DNA of 8,359 bases from Desulfovibrionaceae bacterium UBA930 (GTDB taxonomy: Bacteria > Desulfobacterota > Desulfovibrionia > Desulfovibrionales > Desulfovibrionaceae). This document shows positions 1 to 5,925 of this stretch, one piece after another. Each line of letters begins with the position of its first letter. Position 1 is the stretch's first letter. The stretch spans positions 1 to 8,359 of the forward strand of contig DBDO01000206.1 in the NCBI GenBank assembly GCA_002293605.1, read 5' to 3'. Under the pieces are notes generated by a model. The model was not told where the DNA came from. It saw only the letters and a program-made list of their open reading frames with translations, and searched no databases. The translations under genes and the position numbers were made by a program.

Positions 1-441
1 GGAAAAGCCCAGGGTCTTGCCTTTGGACAGATCACCGCCGGAAAGCGCGATGCCGTACTCCTCTGCCGCGCACGCCATGCCTTGCAGCATGCCGGTGACT
101 GCCGTGCGGCCCAGATCGCCGGGCAGGAGCAGACCGAGGGAAAAGCCCAGGGGCAGGGCCCCGGCAGCGGCCAGATCGCTGACTGCGGCGCTCAGGGCCT
201 TTGCCCCTGCGTCTTCGGGGCGAAAGTAGGCCCTGCGAAAATGCGTATCTTCCCAGAAGAGATCCGTGGACAGGGCCAGGGCTTTATCAAGAGTGTCCAG
301 TTCGGCGCAGTCATGGCCGCGCCCCAGGGGCACATGGGCCGTGCGGGAGGGGAAAAAGGCGTCTACAAGTTCGAGCAACTCTGCTTCTGAAGCGGGCGCG
401 TCTTCATCCGGGGCTGACCAAAGGCTGTGTTGCGCGTCCAT
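1..441 (-). CDS. thiL: Thiamine-monophosphate kinase-like protein (ThiL/AIR synthase family), 3' part missing
   Basis: The frame starts at ATG 441-439 and stays open to the left edge, giving 147 N-terminal residues of a family that is usually about 300-340 long. A GGAGG Shine-Dalgarno six bases before the ATG lies inside the last codons of the helicase gene; the helicase stop and this ATG are one base apart, so translation is probably coupled. Visible ThiL-type landmarks are GHDCAEL at residues 42-48, STDLFWEDTHF at 58-68, VSDLAAAGA at 87-95 and LSGGDLSKG at 133-141. Family ThiL phosphorylates thiamine monophosphate to thiamine diphosphate with ATP and Mg2+ in the cytosol. Two positions differ from the usual pattern: the GDD of the first metal-binding loop is GHD, and GGDTT is GGDLS. 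A related AIR-synthase-fold kinase with another substrate is therefore possible. SelD is unlikely because its N-terminal Cys/Sec-Gly-Cys motif is absent. Confidence 0.75.
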   Translation of the reverse strand, partial: MDAQHSLWSAPDEDAPASEAELLELVDAFFPSRTAHVPLGRGHDCAELDTLDKALALSTDLFWEDTHFRRAYFRPEDAGAKALSAAVSDLAAAGALPLGFSLGLLLPGDLGRTAVTGMLQGMACAAEEYGIALSGGDLSKGKTLGFS

Positions 442-442
442 G

Positions 443-2746
443 TCAATCCTCCAGGCTCAGATAGGCGGCCATGATCACCTTGAGGCCGATACCGGGAAAG
501 TTTACCCTGTATTTGTCCGGGGGGATATGCTGCACAATTTTGCCCCGCCCGAAAATACGGTGCCTGCAAAAGCCGCACTGCGCGGGGGAAAACTCGGGCG
601 CGGCCCCTTTGCCCAGGGTGCCGGACAGGTCGTCCTCTTCTTGAGGAGCCTCGGTAGAGGCGCAGGCCTGGGTCTGTAAGCGGAGCGCTTCCCCCCTTGC
701 CGGGGCCGCGTTGCGTCTGGGTACGAGGCCCGCAGCGCCCCTGCCGTTTTGAACAGCCCTTTTCTCCACCAGCCCGCCGGTGTAGCCTTCCTGCAATTCC
801 GTATACAGGGCCGGGGAGAACTCGCGCACAAAGGGGCTGGGCGCAGCCGGAATGCTGCCTCCGCTCCCGCGATCGTACACACTTGCCGGAACATAGAGTT
901 CAAGCACTTCCTTGGCCCTGGTACAGGCCACGTACATGAGTCGGCGCTCTTCCTCAAAGTCTTCCGGCCGGACCATGGCATGGCGGGAGGGAAAGCGCTC
1001 CTCCACCAGATCGAGAATCAGCACAGCGGCCCACTCCAGGCCCTTAGCAGAATGGATGGTGGAGATGGTGATCGCCTCTTCACGTTCCAGGTCTTCTCCC
1101 GCCGTTCCGGCCGGATCCTCCAGTGAAAGGTCCGCTACCAGTAAGTCCAGATCGTTGTAGGCCGAGGCAATCTGGACGAGTTGCTCAAGCCCTTGCAAAC
1201 GGCGCGGATAATCGTCCGGGTAGAGGAGTTCCAGACGGGGCGCGTAATGCTCGACCATGCCGGAGAGCAGGGTCGCGGGCGGGGTCTGCATGCGCCGGGC
1301 CGCATCGATACAGGCGAGATCCGCCGCCAGATCCGGAAAACGCGCCAGGGCCTTGTTCAGGGCCTCGCTGTCTCCGCTTGAGGCTGTCTGATAGATTTTC
1401 AGGCAGGTTTTGGCACCTACGCCTTTGGACAGTCCGGCCATGCGGGAGAAGGCCGTAAAGTCCAATGGGTTCAGCACAAGGCGCACAAAGCTCATCACAT
1501 CCTTGATGTGCGCGGCCTCGGTGTAGCGAATGCCGCCGTACTTGCGAAAGGGCAGGCCAAGTTTGTTCAGGGCCACTTCCAGGGGGTAGGCGTGAAAACC
1601 CGCCCGGACCAGCACGGCGATGTCGCCGGGCGCGTATGTGCGACTCAGTTCCACAAGACGGGCCGCAACCAGGGAGGCCTGGCTGCGGTCGGACATGGGC
1701 CGCACCACAGCGGGTTTGAGCCCGCCTTCGCGCCGGGTGAACAGGCGTTTGGCATACCCCTCGCTGGCCTGCTCCAGCACGGCGTTGGAAAGATCCAGCA
1801 CAGGCTGCACGGAGCGGTAGTTTTCTTCCAGACGTATGACTTTTGTACCGGGGAAAAGTTCGGGAAAGCGCAGAATGTTGCGCACGTCCGCACCCCTGAA
1901 GGCGTAGATGGACTGGGCATCGTCCCCCACGACCATGATATTGCCGCCCTCTCCGGATTGTCTTCCGTCCGGGGCAAGACCCGCCACCAGCCCGGCAATG
2001 CGGGCCTGCACCGGGTTGGTATCCTGGTATTCATCCACCATGATATAGCGGTGCCGGTGCCGACAATAGGCCAGGGCTTCGGGAGAAGAACGCAGTAAAT
2101 CTTCCAGCACGAACAATAAATCATCGTAATCCAGCAGATTTTTTTCGCGCTTGAAGTTCGCATAGGCCTCGGCCATGCGAGTCATGTTTTCGGCATGGGG
2201 CAGCAAGTGGGAGGCATCGCGCCGGAGCAGATCCTCCAGCGGAAGCTCCTTGTTTCTGCTTTTACTGAGCAGCCCGCCAATGGTCTGATTTTTGGGAAAG
2301 CTGCGGTCGCCCTTGCCCGCGCCCAAGGCCTCCCGGCAGTGTTGCAAAGCGGCAAGAATGTCGTGTCCGTCCATGACCGTGGGCTTTTTGGCGTAGCCCT
2401 CGGGCTGGAACAGGCGCAGCACGGAATAGGCATAGGCGTGAAAGGTGCCGCCCTGCACGGCGGCAAGCCCCGGATGCACCACCTGAGTGCCTTCGGCCAG
2501 GGAGGGCATGCCCTGCTGGTGCATGAGCATACGCGCCCTTTCCAGCATTTCCTGGGCGGCCTTGCGGGTAAAGGTGAGCAGAAGAATGGATGAGGCGGGC
2601 ACGCCCGATTCCACCAGCCTGGCCAGGCGGTACACAATGGTGCGCGTTTTGCCGCTGCCCGCCCCGGCAATGACCAGAACCGGCCCTTCAAGGGTAGTGG
2701 CGGCTTCATATTGCGCCGGATTAAGGTCGCGCCGACAGTCGATCAT
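443..2746 (-). CDS. UvrD/Rep (PcrA-like) superfamily 1 DNA helicase
   Basis: The 767-residue protein has the complete SF1A helicase set: Q-motif LNPAQYEA (8-15), Walker A GAGSGKT (28-34), motif Ia TFTRKAAQEM (58-67), motif II VDEYQDTNPVQ (237-247), motif III GDDAQSIYAFRGA (274-286), motif IV RLEENYRS (305-312), motif V TISTIHSAKGLEW (560-572) and motif VI RRLMYVACTRAK (601-612). Proteins of this family unwind DNA 3' to 5' using ATP in excision repair, mismatch repair or fork restart. A low-complexity linker (about 621-720) leads to a C-terminal segment (about 722-765) resembling the Tudor-like domain of PcrA/UvrD, which in those proteins contacts RNA polymerase. I chose ATG 2746-2744 because GAGGG sits seven bases upstream; the frame extends 30 codons further, but that extension crosses the likely promoter. 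Whether this is the UvrD, PcrA or Rep orthologue cannot be decided here, so no symbol is given. A ThiL-like gene follows one base after the stop. Confidence 0.95.
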   Translation of the reverse strand: MIDCRRDLNPAQYEAATTLEGPVLVIAGAGSGKTRTIVYRLARLVESGVPASSILLLTFTRKAAQEMLERARMLMHQQGMPSLAEGTQVVHPGLAAVQGGTFHAYAYSVLRLFQPEGYAKKPTVMDGHDILAALQHCREALGAGKGDRSFPKNQTIGGLLSKSRNKELPLEDLLRRDASHLLPHAENMTRMAEAYANFKREKNLLDYDDLLFVLEDLLRSSPEALAYCRHRHRYIMVDEYQDTNPVQARIAGLVAGLAPDGRQSGEGGNIMVVGDDAQSIYAFRGADVRNILRFPELFPGTKVIRLEENYRSVQPVLDLSNAVLEQASEGYAKRLFTRREGGLKPAVVRPMSDRSQASLVAARLVELSRTYAPGDIAVLVRAGFHAYPLEVALNKLGLPFRKYGGIRYTEAAHIKDVMSFVRLVLNPLDFTAFSRMAGLSKGVGAKTCLKIYQTASSGDSEALNKALARFPDLAADLACIDAARRMQTPPATLLSGMVEHYAPRLELLYPDDYPRRLQGLEQLVQIASAYNDLDLLVADLSLEDPAGTAGEDLEREEAITISTIHSAKGLEWAAVLILDLVEERFPSRHAMVRPEDFEEERRLMYVACTRAKEVLELYVPASVYDRGSGGSIPAAPSPFVREFSPALYTELQEGYTGGLVEKRAVQNGRGAAGLVPRRNAAPARGEALRLQTQACASTEAPQEEDDLSGTLGKGAAPEFSPAQCGFCRHRIFGRGKIVQHIPPDKYRVNFPGIGLKVIMAAYLSLED

Positions 2747-2776
2747 GCGCTGTCCCTCTCTGTTTGCATGGCCGGG

Positions 2777-2805
2777 ATAGTACAGCCGTGCGCGGGGGCT
2801 GTCCA
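2777..2805 (-). promoter_or_regulatory. Candidate sigma70 promoter of the helicase-thiL unit
   Basis: On the minus strand, TGGACA (2805-2800) and TACTAT (2782-2777) are separated by exactly 17 bases, matching the -35 consensus at 5 of 6 and the -10 consensus at 4 of 6 positions. Transcription would start near 2770, about 25 bases before the helicase ATG. An inverted repeat, ACAGCC at 2782-2787 and GGCTGT at 2797-2802, lies across the spacer and could be an operator or chance. Sequence match only. Confidence 0.45.
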
Positions 2806-2810
2806 GATAA

Positions 2811-2839
2811 TTGACGGGCGCGGCGCGGCGGAGCACTAT
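2811..2839 (+). promoter_or_regulatory. Candidate upstream promoter of metNI
   Basis: TTGACG (2811-2816, 5 of 6 to the -35 consensus) is followed after 17 bases by CACTAT (2834-2839, only 3 of 6 to the -10 consensus). The -35 element lies five bases from the -35 element of the oppositely oriented helicase promoter. If used, it would give a metN leader of about 100 nt that includes the hairpin at 2896-2926. The weak -10 keeps this tentative. Confidence 0.25.
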
Positions 2840-2876
2840 GCCTTTCTTGGGCGCTCTGGCGGATGCATCGTCCTCA

Positions 2877-2905
2877 TTGCTTCCTTTGGCGCGACAGGAT
2901 ATAGG
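2877..2905 (+). promoter_or_regulatory. Alternative candidate promoter of metNI
   Basis: TTGCTT (2877-2882) and TATAGG (2900-2905) are spaced by 17 bases and match the sigma70 elements at 3 of 6 and 4 of 6 positions. Use of this promoter would give a leader of about 30 nt and remove the upstream arm of the hairpin at 2896-2926 from the mRNA. It is no stronger than the candidate at 2811-2839, and at most one of the two is likely to be real. Confidence 0.22.
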
Positions 2906-2938
2906 CCTGTGTTGGCGGCGTATCCTTAGCTCCCAGGA
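2896..2938 (+). promoter_or_regulatory. metN leader: competing pairings next to the ribosome binding site
   Basis: AGGATAT (2896-2902) can pair with GTATCCT (2920-2926), seven pairs including one G-U, with a 17-nt loop. The TCCT at 2923-2926 can instead pair with the metN Shine-Dalgarno AGGA (2935-2938) across an 8-nt loop. The two pairings exclude each other, so the upstream stem would leave the Shine-Dalgarno free. The stems are short, and I recognise no known SAM or SAH riboswitch consensus here. Confidence 0.25.
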
Positions 2939-2945
2939 ATTTTAC

Positions 2946-3914
2946 ATGATTGAAGTAAGCGGGCTTGAAAAACGCTATGGCGGCAAAGCCGTTCTCAAAG
3001 ACATCACCTTTTCTGTAGCCAGGGGTGAAGTGTTCGGCGTGGTCGGGCATTCCGGCGCGGGCAAATCCACCCTGCTGCGCTGTTTCAACGCCCTGGAGGA
3101 CTATCAGGCCGGGAGTCTCAAGGTGATGGGGCGGGAGGTCAAAGACCTGGACCGGGCAGGGCGCAAGCAACTGCGCCGTGACATGGGCATGATTTTCCAG
3201 ACATTCAACCTCATGGGCAGCAAGAACGTCTTTGACAACGTGGCCTTTCCCCTTGAAATATGGGGGATTGCCCGGGAGAAGCGCCGGGAGCGGGTCATGG
3301 AACTGCTTGAGCTTGTCGGTCTTGCCGACAAATATAAGGAGCGCGTGCAGAGCCTGTCCGGGGGGCAAAAACAGCGGGTAGGCATAGCGCGAGCCCTTGC
3401 CCTGTCGCCCAAAATTTTGCTCTGCGATGAGGCCACCTCGGCCCTGGACCCCAAAACCACCATAGCCATTCTGGATTTGCTTGAGGCTGTCCGGCGCGAG
3501 CTGAACCTGACCATCATCCTGGTCACGCACCAGATGGAAGTGGTCAAACGGGCCTGCAACCGGATGCTCCTTCTGGACAAGGGCCTTACCCAGGGCATTG
3601 GCAAAACGGACAGCCTCTTTCTCGCCCCTACGCCCGATCTGAAAAAACTCATTGAGGACGAATTCACGCTCATTCCCACCGGCGTCAACATCCGCCTCTG
3701 GTTTCCCAGGGAAATTTCCCGGAACGCGGTCATCACCGGCATGGCCCGCGCCCTGGACATCGATTTTTCCATTGTGGGCGGCAAGCTTGAGCGCTACCTG
3801 GACGATGTGCGCGGCTTTTTGATCATCAATGTGGATGACAGGCACCTGGAGCGCGTACTGAACTACCTGCAAGAGCAGAAGCTGTTTTGGGAGGTTATGG
3901 ACGATGAAATCTGA
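2946..3914 (+). CDS. metN: Methionine ABC transporter ATP-binding protein MetN
   Basis: This 322-residue protein is the cytosolic ATPase of a MetNI-type importer. ABC motifs in order are Walker A GHSGAGKS (34-41), Q-loop Q85, signature LSGGQ (137-141), Walker B ILLCDE (157-162) with DEATSALDP following, and H-loop H195. Residues about 240-322 form a C-terminal segment matching the NIL/ACT-like domain typical of MetN, which in E. coli binds methionine and shuts down transport when internal methionine is high. That domain separates MetN from GlnQ/HisP-type ATPases of about 240 residues. ATG 2946 is preceded by AGGA at seven bases; an in-frame extension to a TTG at 2811 crosses the leader and is unlikely to be translated. 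The 3' end overlaps metI by 11 bases, implying coupled translation of the two partners. Methionine is the likely substrate, but related D-methionine or sulfur amino acid uptake cannot be excluded. Confidence 0.93.
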   Translation: MIEVSGLEKRYGGKAVLKDITFSVARGEVFGVVGHSGAGKSTLLRCFNALEDYQAGSLKVMGREVKDLDRAGRKQLRRDMGMIFQTFNLMGSKNVFDNVAFPLEIWGIAREKRRERVMELLELVGLADKYKERVQSLSGGQKQRVGIARALALSPKILLCDEATSALDPKTTIAILDLLEAVRRELNLTIILVTHQMEVVKRACNRMLLLDKGLTQGIGKTDSLFLAPTPDLKKLIEDEFTLIPTGVNIRLWFPREISRNAVITGMARALDIDFSIVGGKLERYLDDVRGFLIINVDDRHLERVLNYLQEQKLFWEVMDDEI

Positions 3915-4683
3915 CAGCGGAACGCAAAAACTCTTTCTCGGCCTGTTTTTTTGCGGTCTTGCGCTTGCCACCTTCGTGCTCTGTCTGTACCTTTTCAGCC
4001 TTTCGCCGAAAGAAGCCTTTCAGGCCATAGCCGATTCTTTCGCCCGCATCCGCGAGGAACTTTTTCTTTCCCTCTGGCAGACCCTGTGCATGGTTTTTCT
4101 GTCCACGCTCTTTTCCGCTGTCATCGGCTTCGGCCTTGCCTCGGTCATGATCATCACCGGCCCGCAGGGCCTTGCGCCAAGGCCCGCCGTTTACGCCGCG
4201 CTCGATGCGGTGGTTGATGTGCTGCGCTCCCTGCCCTTTATTATTTTGATTATCTTCATCATGCCCCTCACCCGTCTGGTCATGGGCACGGCCATAGGCA
4301 CCCTGCCCACGGTGCTGCCCCTGACCGTGGCCGCCGCCCCCTTTGCCGCGCGCATCATTGAAGCCAACTTTCTGGAGGTAGACCGGGGGGTTGTGGAGGC
4401 TGCCCGCTCCTTTGGCGCAGGCATAGGCCAGATCATCTTCCGGGTGCTCTTGCCCGAGGCTCTGCCCGCCATCATCCTCAATATCGCGGTTCTGGCCATC
4501 GCCCTGCTCGGCTATTCGGCCATGGCCGGGGCTGTCGGCGGCGGGGGGCTTGGCGATCTGGCCTATCGCCTCGGCTACAACCGTTTTCAAAACGATGTTT
4601 CCGTCTGGTGCATCCTGGTGCTGGTGATCCTGGTGCGCTGCATTCAGTCAGCGGGGAACCTTCTATACCGCCGCTTACGGTAG
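3904..4683 (+). CDS. metI: Methionine ABC transporter permease MetI
   Basis: This 259-residue inner-membrane permease pairs with the MetN encoded just before it. Hydrophobic segments lie near residues 10-31, 57-85, 109-123, 133-150, 186-208 and 234-250. The coupling (EAA) loop, which docks on the ATPase, is at about 165-190, with EAARSFG, a central glycine and a closing LPEALP. The C-terminal part (GDLAYRLGYNRFQNDV, 217-232) is characteristic of MetI. Classical MetI is about 217 residues with five membrane spans; here an N-terminal extension of about 40-50 residues adds one predicted span. ATG 3904 lies inside the end of metN and has GGGAGG nine bases upstream. A probable terminator follows directly, so no metQ (the methionine-binding lipoprotein) is encoded downstream in this unit; it must lie elsewhere or be replaced. 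Confidence 0.92.
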   Translation: MKSDSGTQKLFLGLFFCGLALATFVLCLYLFSLSPKEAFQAIADSFARIREELFLSLWQTLCMVFLSTLFSAVIGFGLASVMIITGPQGLAPRPAVYAALDAVVDVLRSLPFIILIIFIMPLTRLVMGTAIGTLPTVLPLTVAAAPFAARIIEANFLEVDRGVVEAARSFGAGIGQIIFRVLLPEALPAIILNIAVLAIALLGYSAMAGAVGGGGLGDLAYRLGYNRFQNDVSVWCILVLVILVRCIQSAGNLLYRRLR

Positions 4684-4699
4684 AGGCCGCCGACACAAA

Positions 4700-4763
4700 G
4701 GCCCTTTTGCCCTCCGGTGGGAAAAAATAGATGTATGCGTCTTGAGAAGGGCTGAGTTTTTTT
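4700..4763 (+). terminator. Probable rho-independent terminator of metNI
   Basis: Bases 4700-4708 can pair with 4745-4753 (core GCCCTT with AAGGGC, nine pairs including G-U pairs). A small CCC/GGG hairpin sits inside the 36-nt loop. Three bases after the stem comes a run of seven T (4757-4763). The U-run in the metI direction, 17 bases after the metI stop, supports termination. The long branched loop is atypical, so confidence is moderate. Confidence 0.42.
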
Positions 4764-4784
4764 GTTTGGTAAGGCGCGAGCTTC

Positions 4785-4830
4785 TTTCCCAATGGGGGCT
4801 GGAACGATGATCCTGCCCCCCATTGGGAAA
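4785..4830. repeat. Long inverted repeat between convergent metI and galU
   Basis: TTTCCCAATGGGGG (4785-4798) is perfectly complementary to CCCCCATTGGGAAA (4817-4830), a 14-bp stem with an 18-nt loop that can form a further GGA/TCC pairing. It lies between two convergent genes and could stop transcription from either side, but neither strand has a T-run after the stem. It may be a bidirectional barrier, an mRNA 3'-end stabiliser for galU, or a dispersed repeat. There is no second copy in this window. The rest of 4684-4871 holds no gene that I can support. Confidence 0.6.
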
Positions 4831-4871
4831 AATCGAGCAAGGCAGCAAAATGGAAATAAATCAGCCTCTCC

Positions 4872-5744
4872 CTAAGCCCAGGGGAGTAAGGGCTTCAGAT
4901 GCCCTATCAAATCGTAGCGCAGTTCCTCATCTTGCAGGGCAAAGTAGATGTTGGCGGTCAGGTATTCCGCCCAGTCGCCCACGTCAAAGCGCATGCCGCG
5001 TATTTTCACTGCCAGCAGACCGCGCCCGTCCGCCTGCCCTTGCAGGGCATCGGTCAGTTGAATCTCGCCCCCGTGGCCGGGCTGCACCTTTTCCAGATGG
5101 CCGAAGATTTCCGGCGTGAGCACATAGCGGCCAATAATGGCAAGGCGCGAAGGGGCTTCGCTCACCGGCGGCTTTTCCACCAGCTTGTTCACCCGGTATA
5201 TGCCGGGGGATACTTCCTCCCCTGAAATGATGCCGTAGCGGTTCACCTTTTCCTGCGGCACTTCCATCACGCCGATCACAGGCAGGCGCTCCGAGCGCGC
5301 CACATCAAGCAGTTGCTGCACGCCGGGGTTCATGCCGAACAAGAGGTCATCGCCGACCATAATGGCAAAGGCGTCATCCGCGCAGACCACGTCTTTGGCG
5401 CAAAGCACAGCATGCCCGAGCCCGAGCTGCTTTTTCTGGCGGATGGAGATGCAGTTGGCAAGCTCTGCAACCTGCCGGATTTGAGCCAACTGTTCCAGCT
5501 TGCCCGCGCGCTCAAGCACGCCTTCCAGTTGCAGGTTGTAATCGAAGTGGTCTTCTATGACGTTCTTGTCACGGTTGGTAATGAACACAATGTCCTGAAT
5601 GCCGGAACGAATGGCCTCTTCCACCACATATTGCACGCCGGGTTTATTATAGACCGGCAGCATTTCTTTGGGAATGTTCTTTGTCGCGGGCAAGGAGCGC
5701 GTACCCCAACCGGCCACCGGAATAACGACCTTACGAATTTTCAT
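4872..5744 (-). CDS. galU: UTP--glucose-1-phosphate uridylyltransferase GalU
   Basis: This 290-residue cytosolic enzyme makes UDP-glucose and pyrophosphate from UTP and glucose-1-phosphate, supplying lipopolysaccharide core, exopolysaccharide and UDP-galactose synthesis. The nucleotide-binding signature runs from residue 9 to 29, with AGWGTR followed by LPATKNIPKEMLP, where most GalU proteins read AGLGTR. Other family blocks are QKKQLGLGHAV (103-113), GDDLL (131-135), KLVEKP (187-192), GRYVL (205-209), GEIQLTDA (226-233) and GMRFDVGD (250-257). Length is normal for bacterial GalU. Start ATG 5744-5742 has GAGG seven bases upstream. The gene lies 181 bases after glmM on the same strand, apparently with its own promoter and a leader of about 140 nt, and is convergent with metI. 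GlmM and GalU both make sugar-nucleotide precursors for the cell envelope. RmlA (glucose-1-phosphate thymidylyltransferase) is excluded by the GalU-specific N-terminal and C-terminal blocks. Confidence 0.96.
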   Translation of the reverse strand: MKIRKVVIPVAGWGTRSLPATKNIPKEMLPVYNKPGVQYVVEEAIRSGIQDIVFITNRDKNVIEDHFDYNLQLEGVLERAGKLEQLAQIRQVAELANCISIRQKKQLGLGHAVLCAKDVVCADDAFAIMVGDDLLFGMNPGVQQLLDVARSERLPVIGVMEVPQEKVNRYGIISGEEVSPGIYRVNKLVEKPPVSEAPSRLAIIGRYVLTPEIFGHLEKVQPGHGGEIQLTDALQGQADGRGLLAVKIRGMRFDVGDWAEYLTANIYFALQDEELRYDLIGHLKPLLPWA

Positions 5745-5746
5745 GG

Positions 5747-5821
5747 GCGAACCTCGAGTGTCTGTGCGAGTTTACGTGCAATCCGACAGTGAGCCTCTGC
5801 CTTTGGAACGATAGAGTTCGC
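5747..5821 (-). promoter_or_regulatory. galU leader with Shine-Dalgarno-masking stem and competing hairpin
   Basis: In the mRNA, GCGAACUC (5821-5814) can pair with GAGGUUCGC (5755-5747), eight pairs with one bulged G. The second arm contains the Shine-Dalgarno GAGG (5755-5752) and most of the spacer to the ATG. The same first arm can instead form a local hairpin, GAAC (5819-5816) with GUUC (5809-5806), loop six. The two folds exclude each other. A further GC hairpin, CTGCG/CGCAG at 5847-5851 and 5858-5862, lies upstream in the leader. Read by eye; no known riboswitch class recognised. Confidence 0.3.
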
Positions 5822-5870
5822 GTGCCTCCCCTCCCCAGCTATCAGGCTGCGGCGCGGCGCAGATTTTCCG

Positions 5871-5901
5871 GGCATAGTGCGATCATTGCTAGAATTATGC
5901 C
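5871..5901. repeat. Inverted repeat over the galU promoter start region
   Basis: GGCATA (5871-5876) and TATGCC (5896-5901) are perfect 6-base inverted arms separated by 19 bases. They flank the predicted galU transcription start and overlap its -10 element, so they could form an operator. As RNA the pair would make a hairpin after glmM, but no T-run follows it, which argues against a terminator. Confidence 0.3.
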
Positions 5902-5922
5902 AGAAGCAGAGGATAATGGGAA
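5887..5922 (-). promoter_or_regulatory. Candidate galU promoter with overlapping sigma70- and sigma54-like elements
   Basis: On the minus strand TTCCCA (5922-5917) and CATAAT (5899-5894) are spaced by 17 bases, matching sigma70 -35 and -10 at 4 of 6 and 5 of 6 positions. Within the same stretch, 5902-5887 reads TGGCATAATTCTAGCA, which fits the sigma54 -24/-12 pattern with the GG and GC dinucleotides correctly spaced by ten bases and two deviations (TGGCAT for TGGCAC, TAGC for TTGC). The sigma70 reading is the simpler one. Transcription would begin near 5886 and leave a leader of about 140 nt. Confidence 0.5.
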
Positions 5923-5925
5923 GGC

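Noticed and set aside
2782..2802. LexA/SOS box before the UvrD-family helicase
   Set aside because: The dyad reads ACAGCC...GGCTGT, the opposite arm order to the CTGT...ACAG pattern of E. coli LexA boxes, and I know of no matching LexA site for this group.
2747..2836. 30-codon upstream extension of the helicase
   Set aside because: It crosses the best -10/-35 pair, while ATG 2746 has a good Shine-Dalgarno and begins just before the Q-motif.
2811..2945. 45-codon upstream extension of MetN from TTG 2811
   Set aside because: MetN proteins begin with the MIEV-like strand encoded at 2946, which has its own AGGA; the extension covers non-coding leader.
2840..2945. SAM (S-box) or SAH riboswitch before metN
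   Set aside because: The conserved core sequences and multi-helix junction of these classes are not recognisable, although no covariance search could be run.
2874..3971. Long open frame on the minus strand opposite metN
   Set aside because: It mirrors metN codon structure in GC-rich DNA, shows no recognisable domain and lacks a supported start; it is an antisense shadow.
5871..5901. Rho-independent terminator after glmM
   Set aside because: The GGCATA/TATGCC stem has a 19-nt loop and is not followed by a T-run on the minus strand; the segment fits promoter or operator better.
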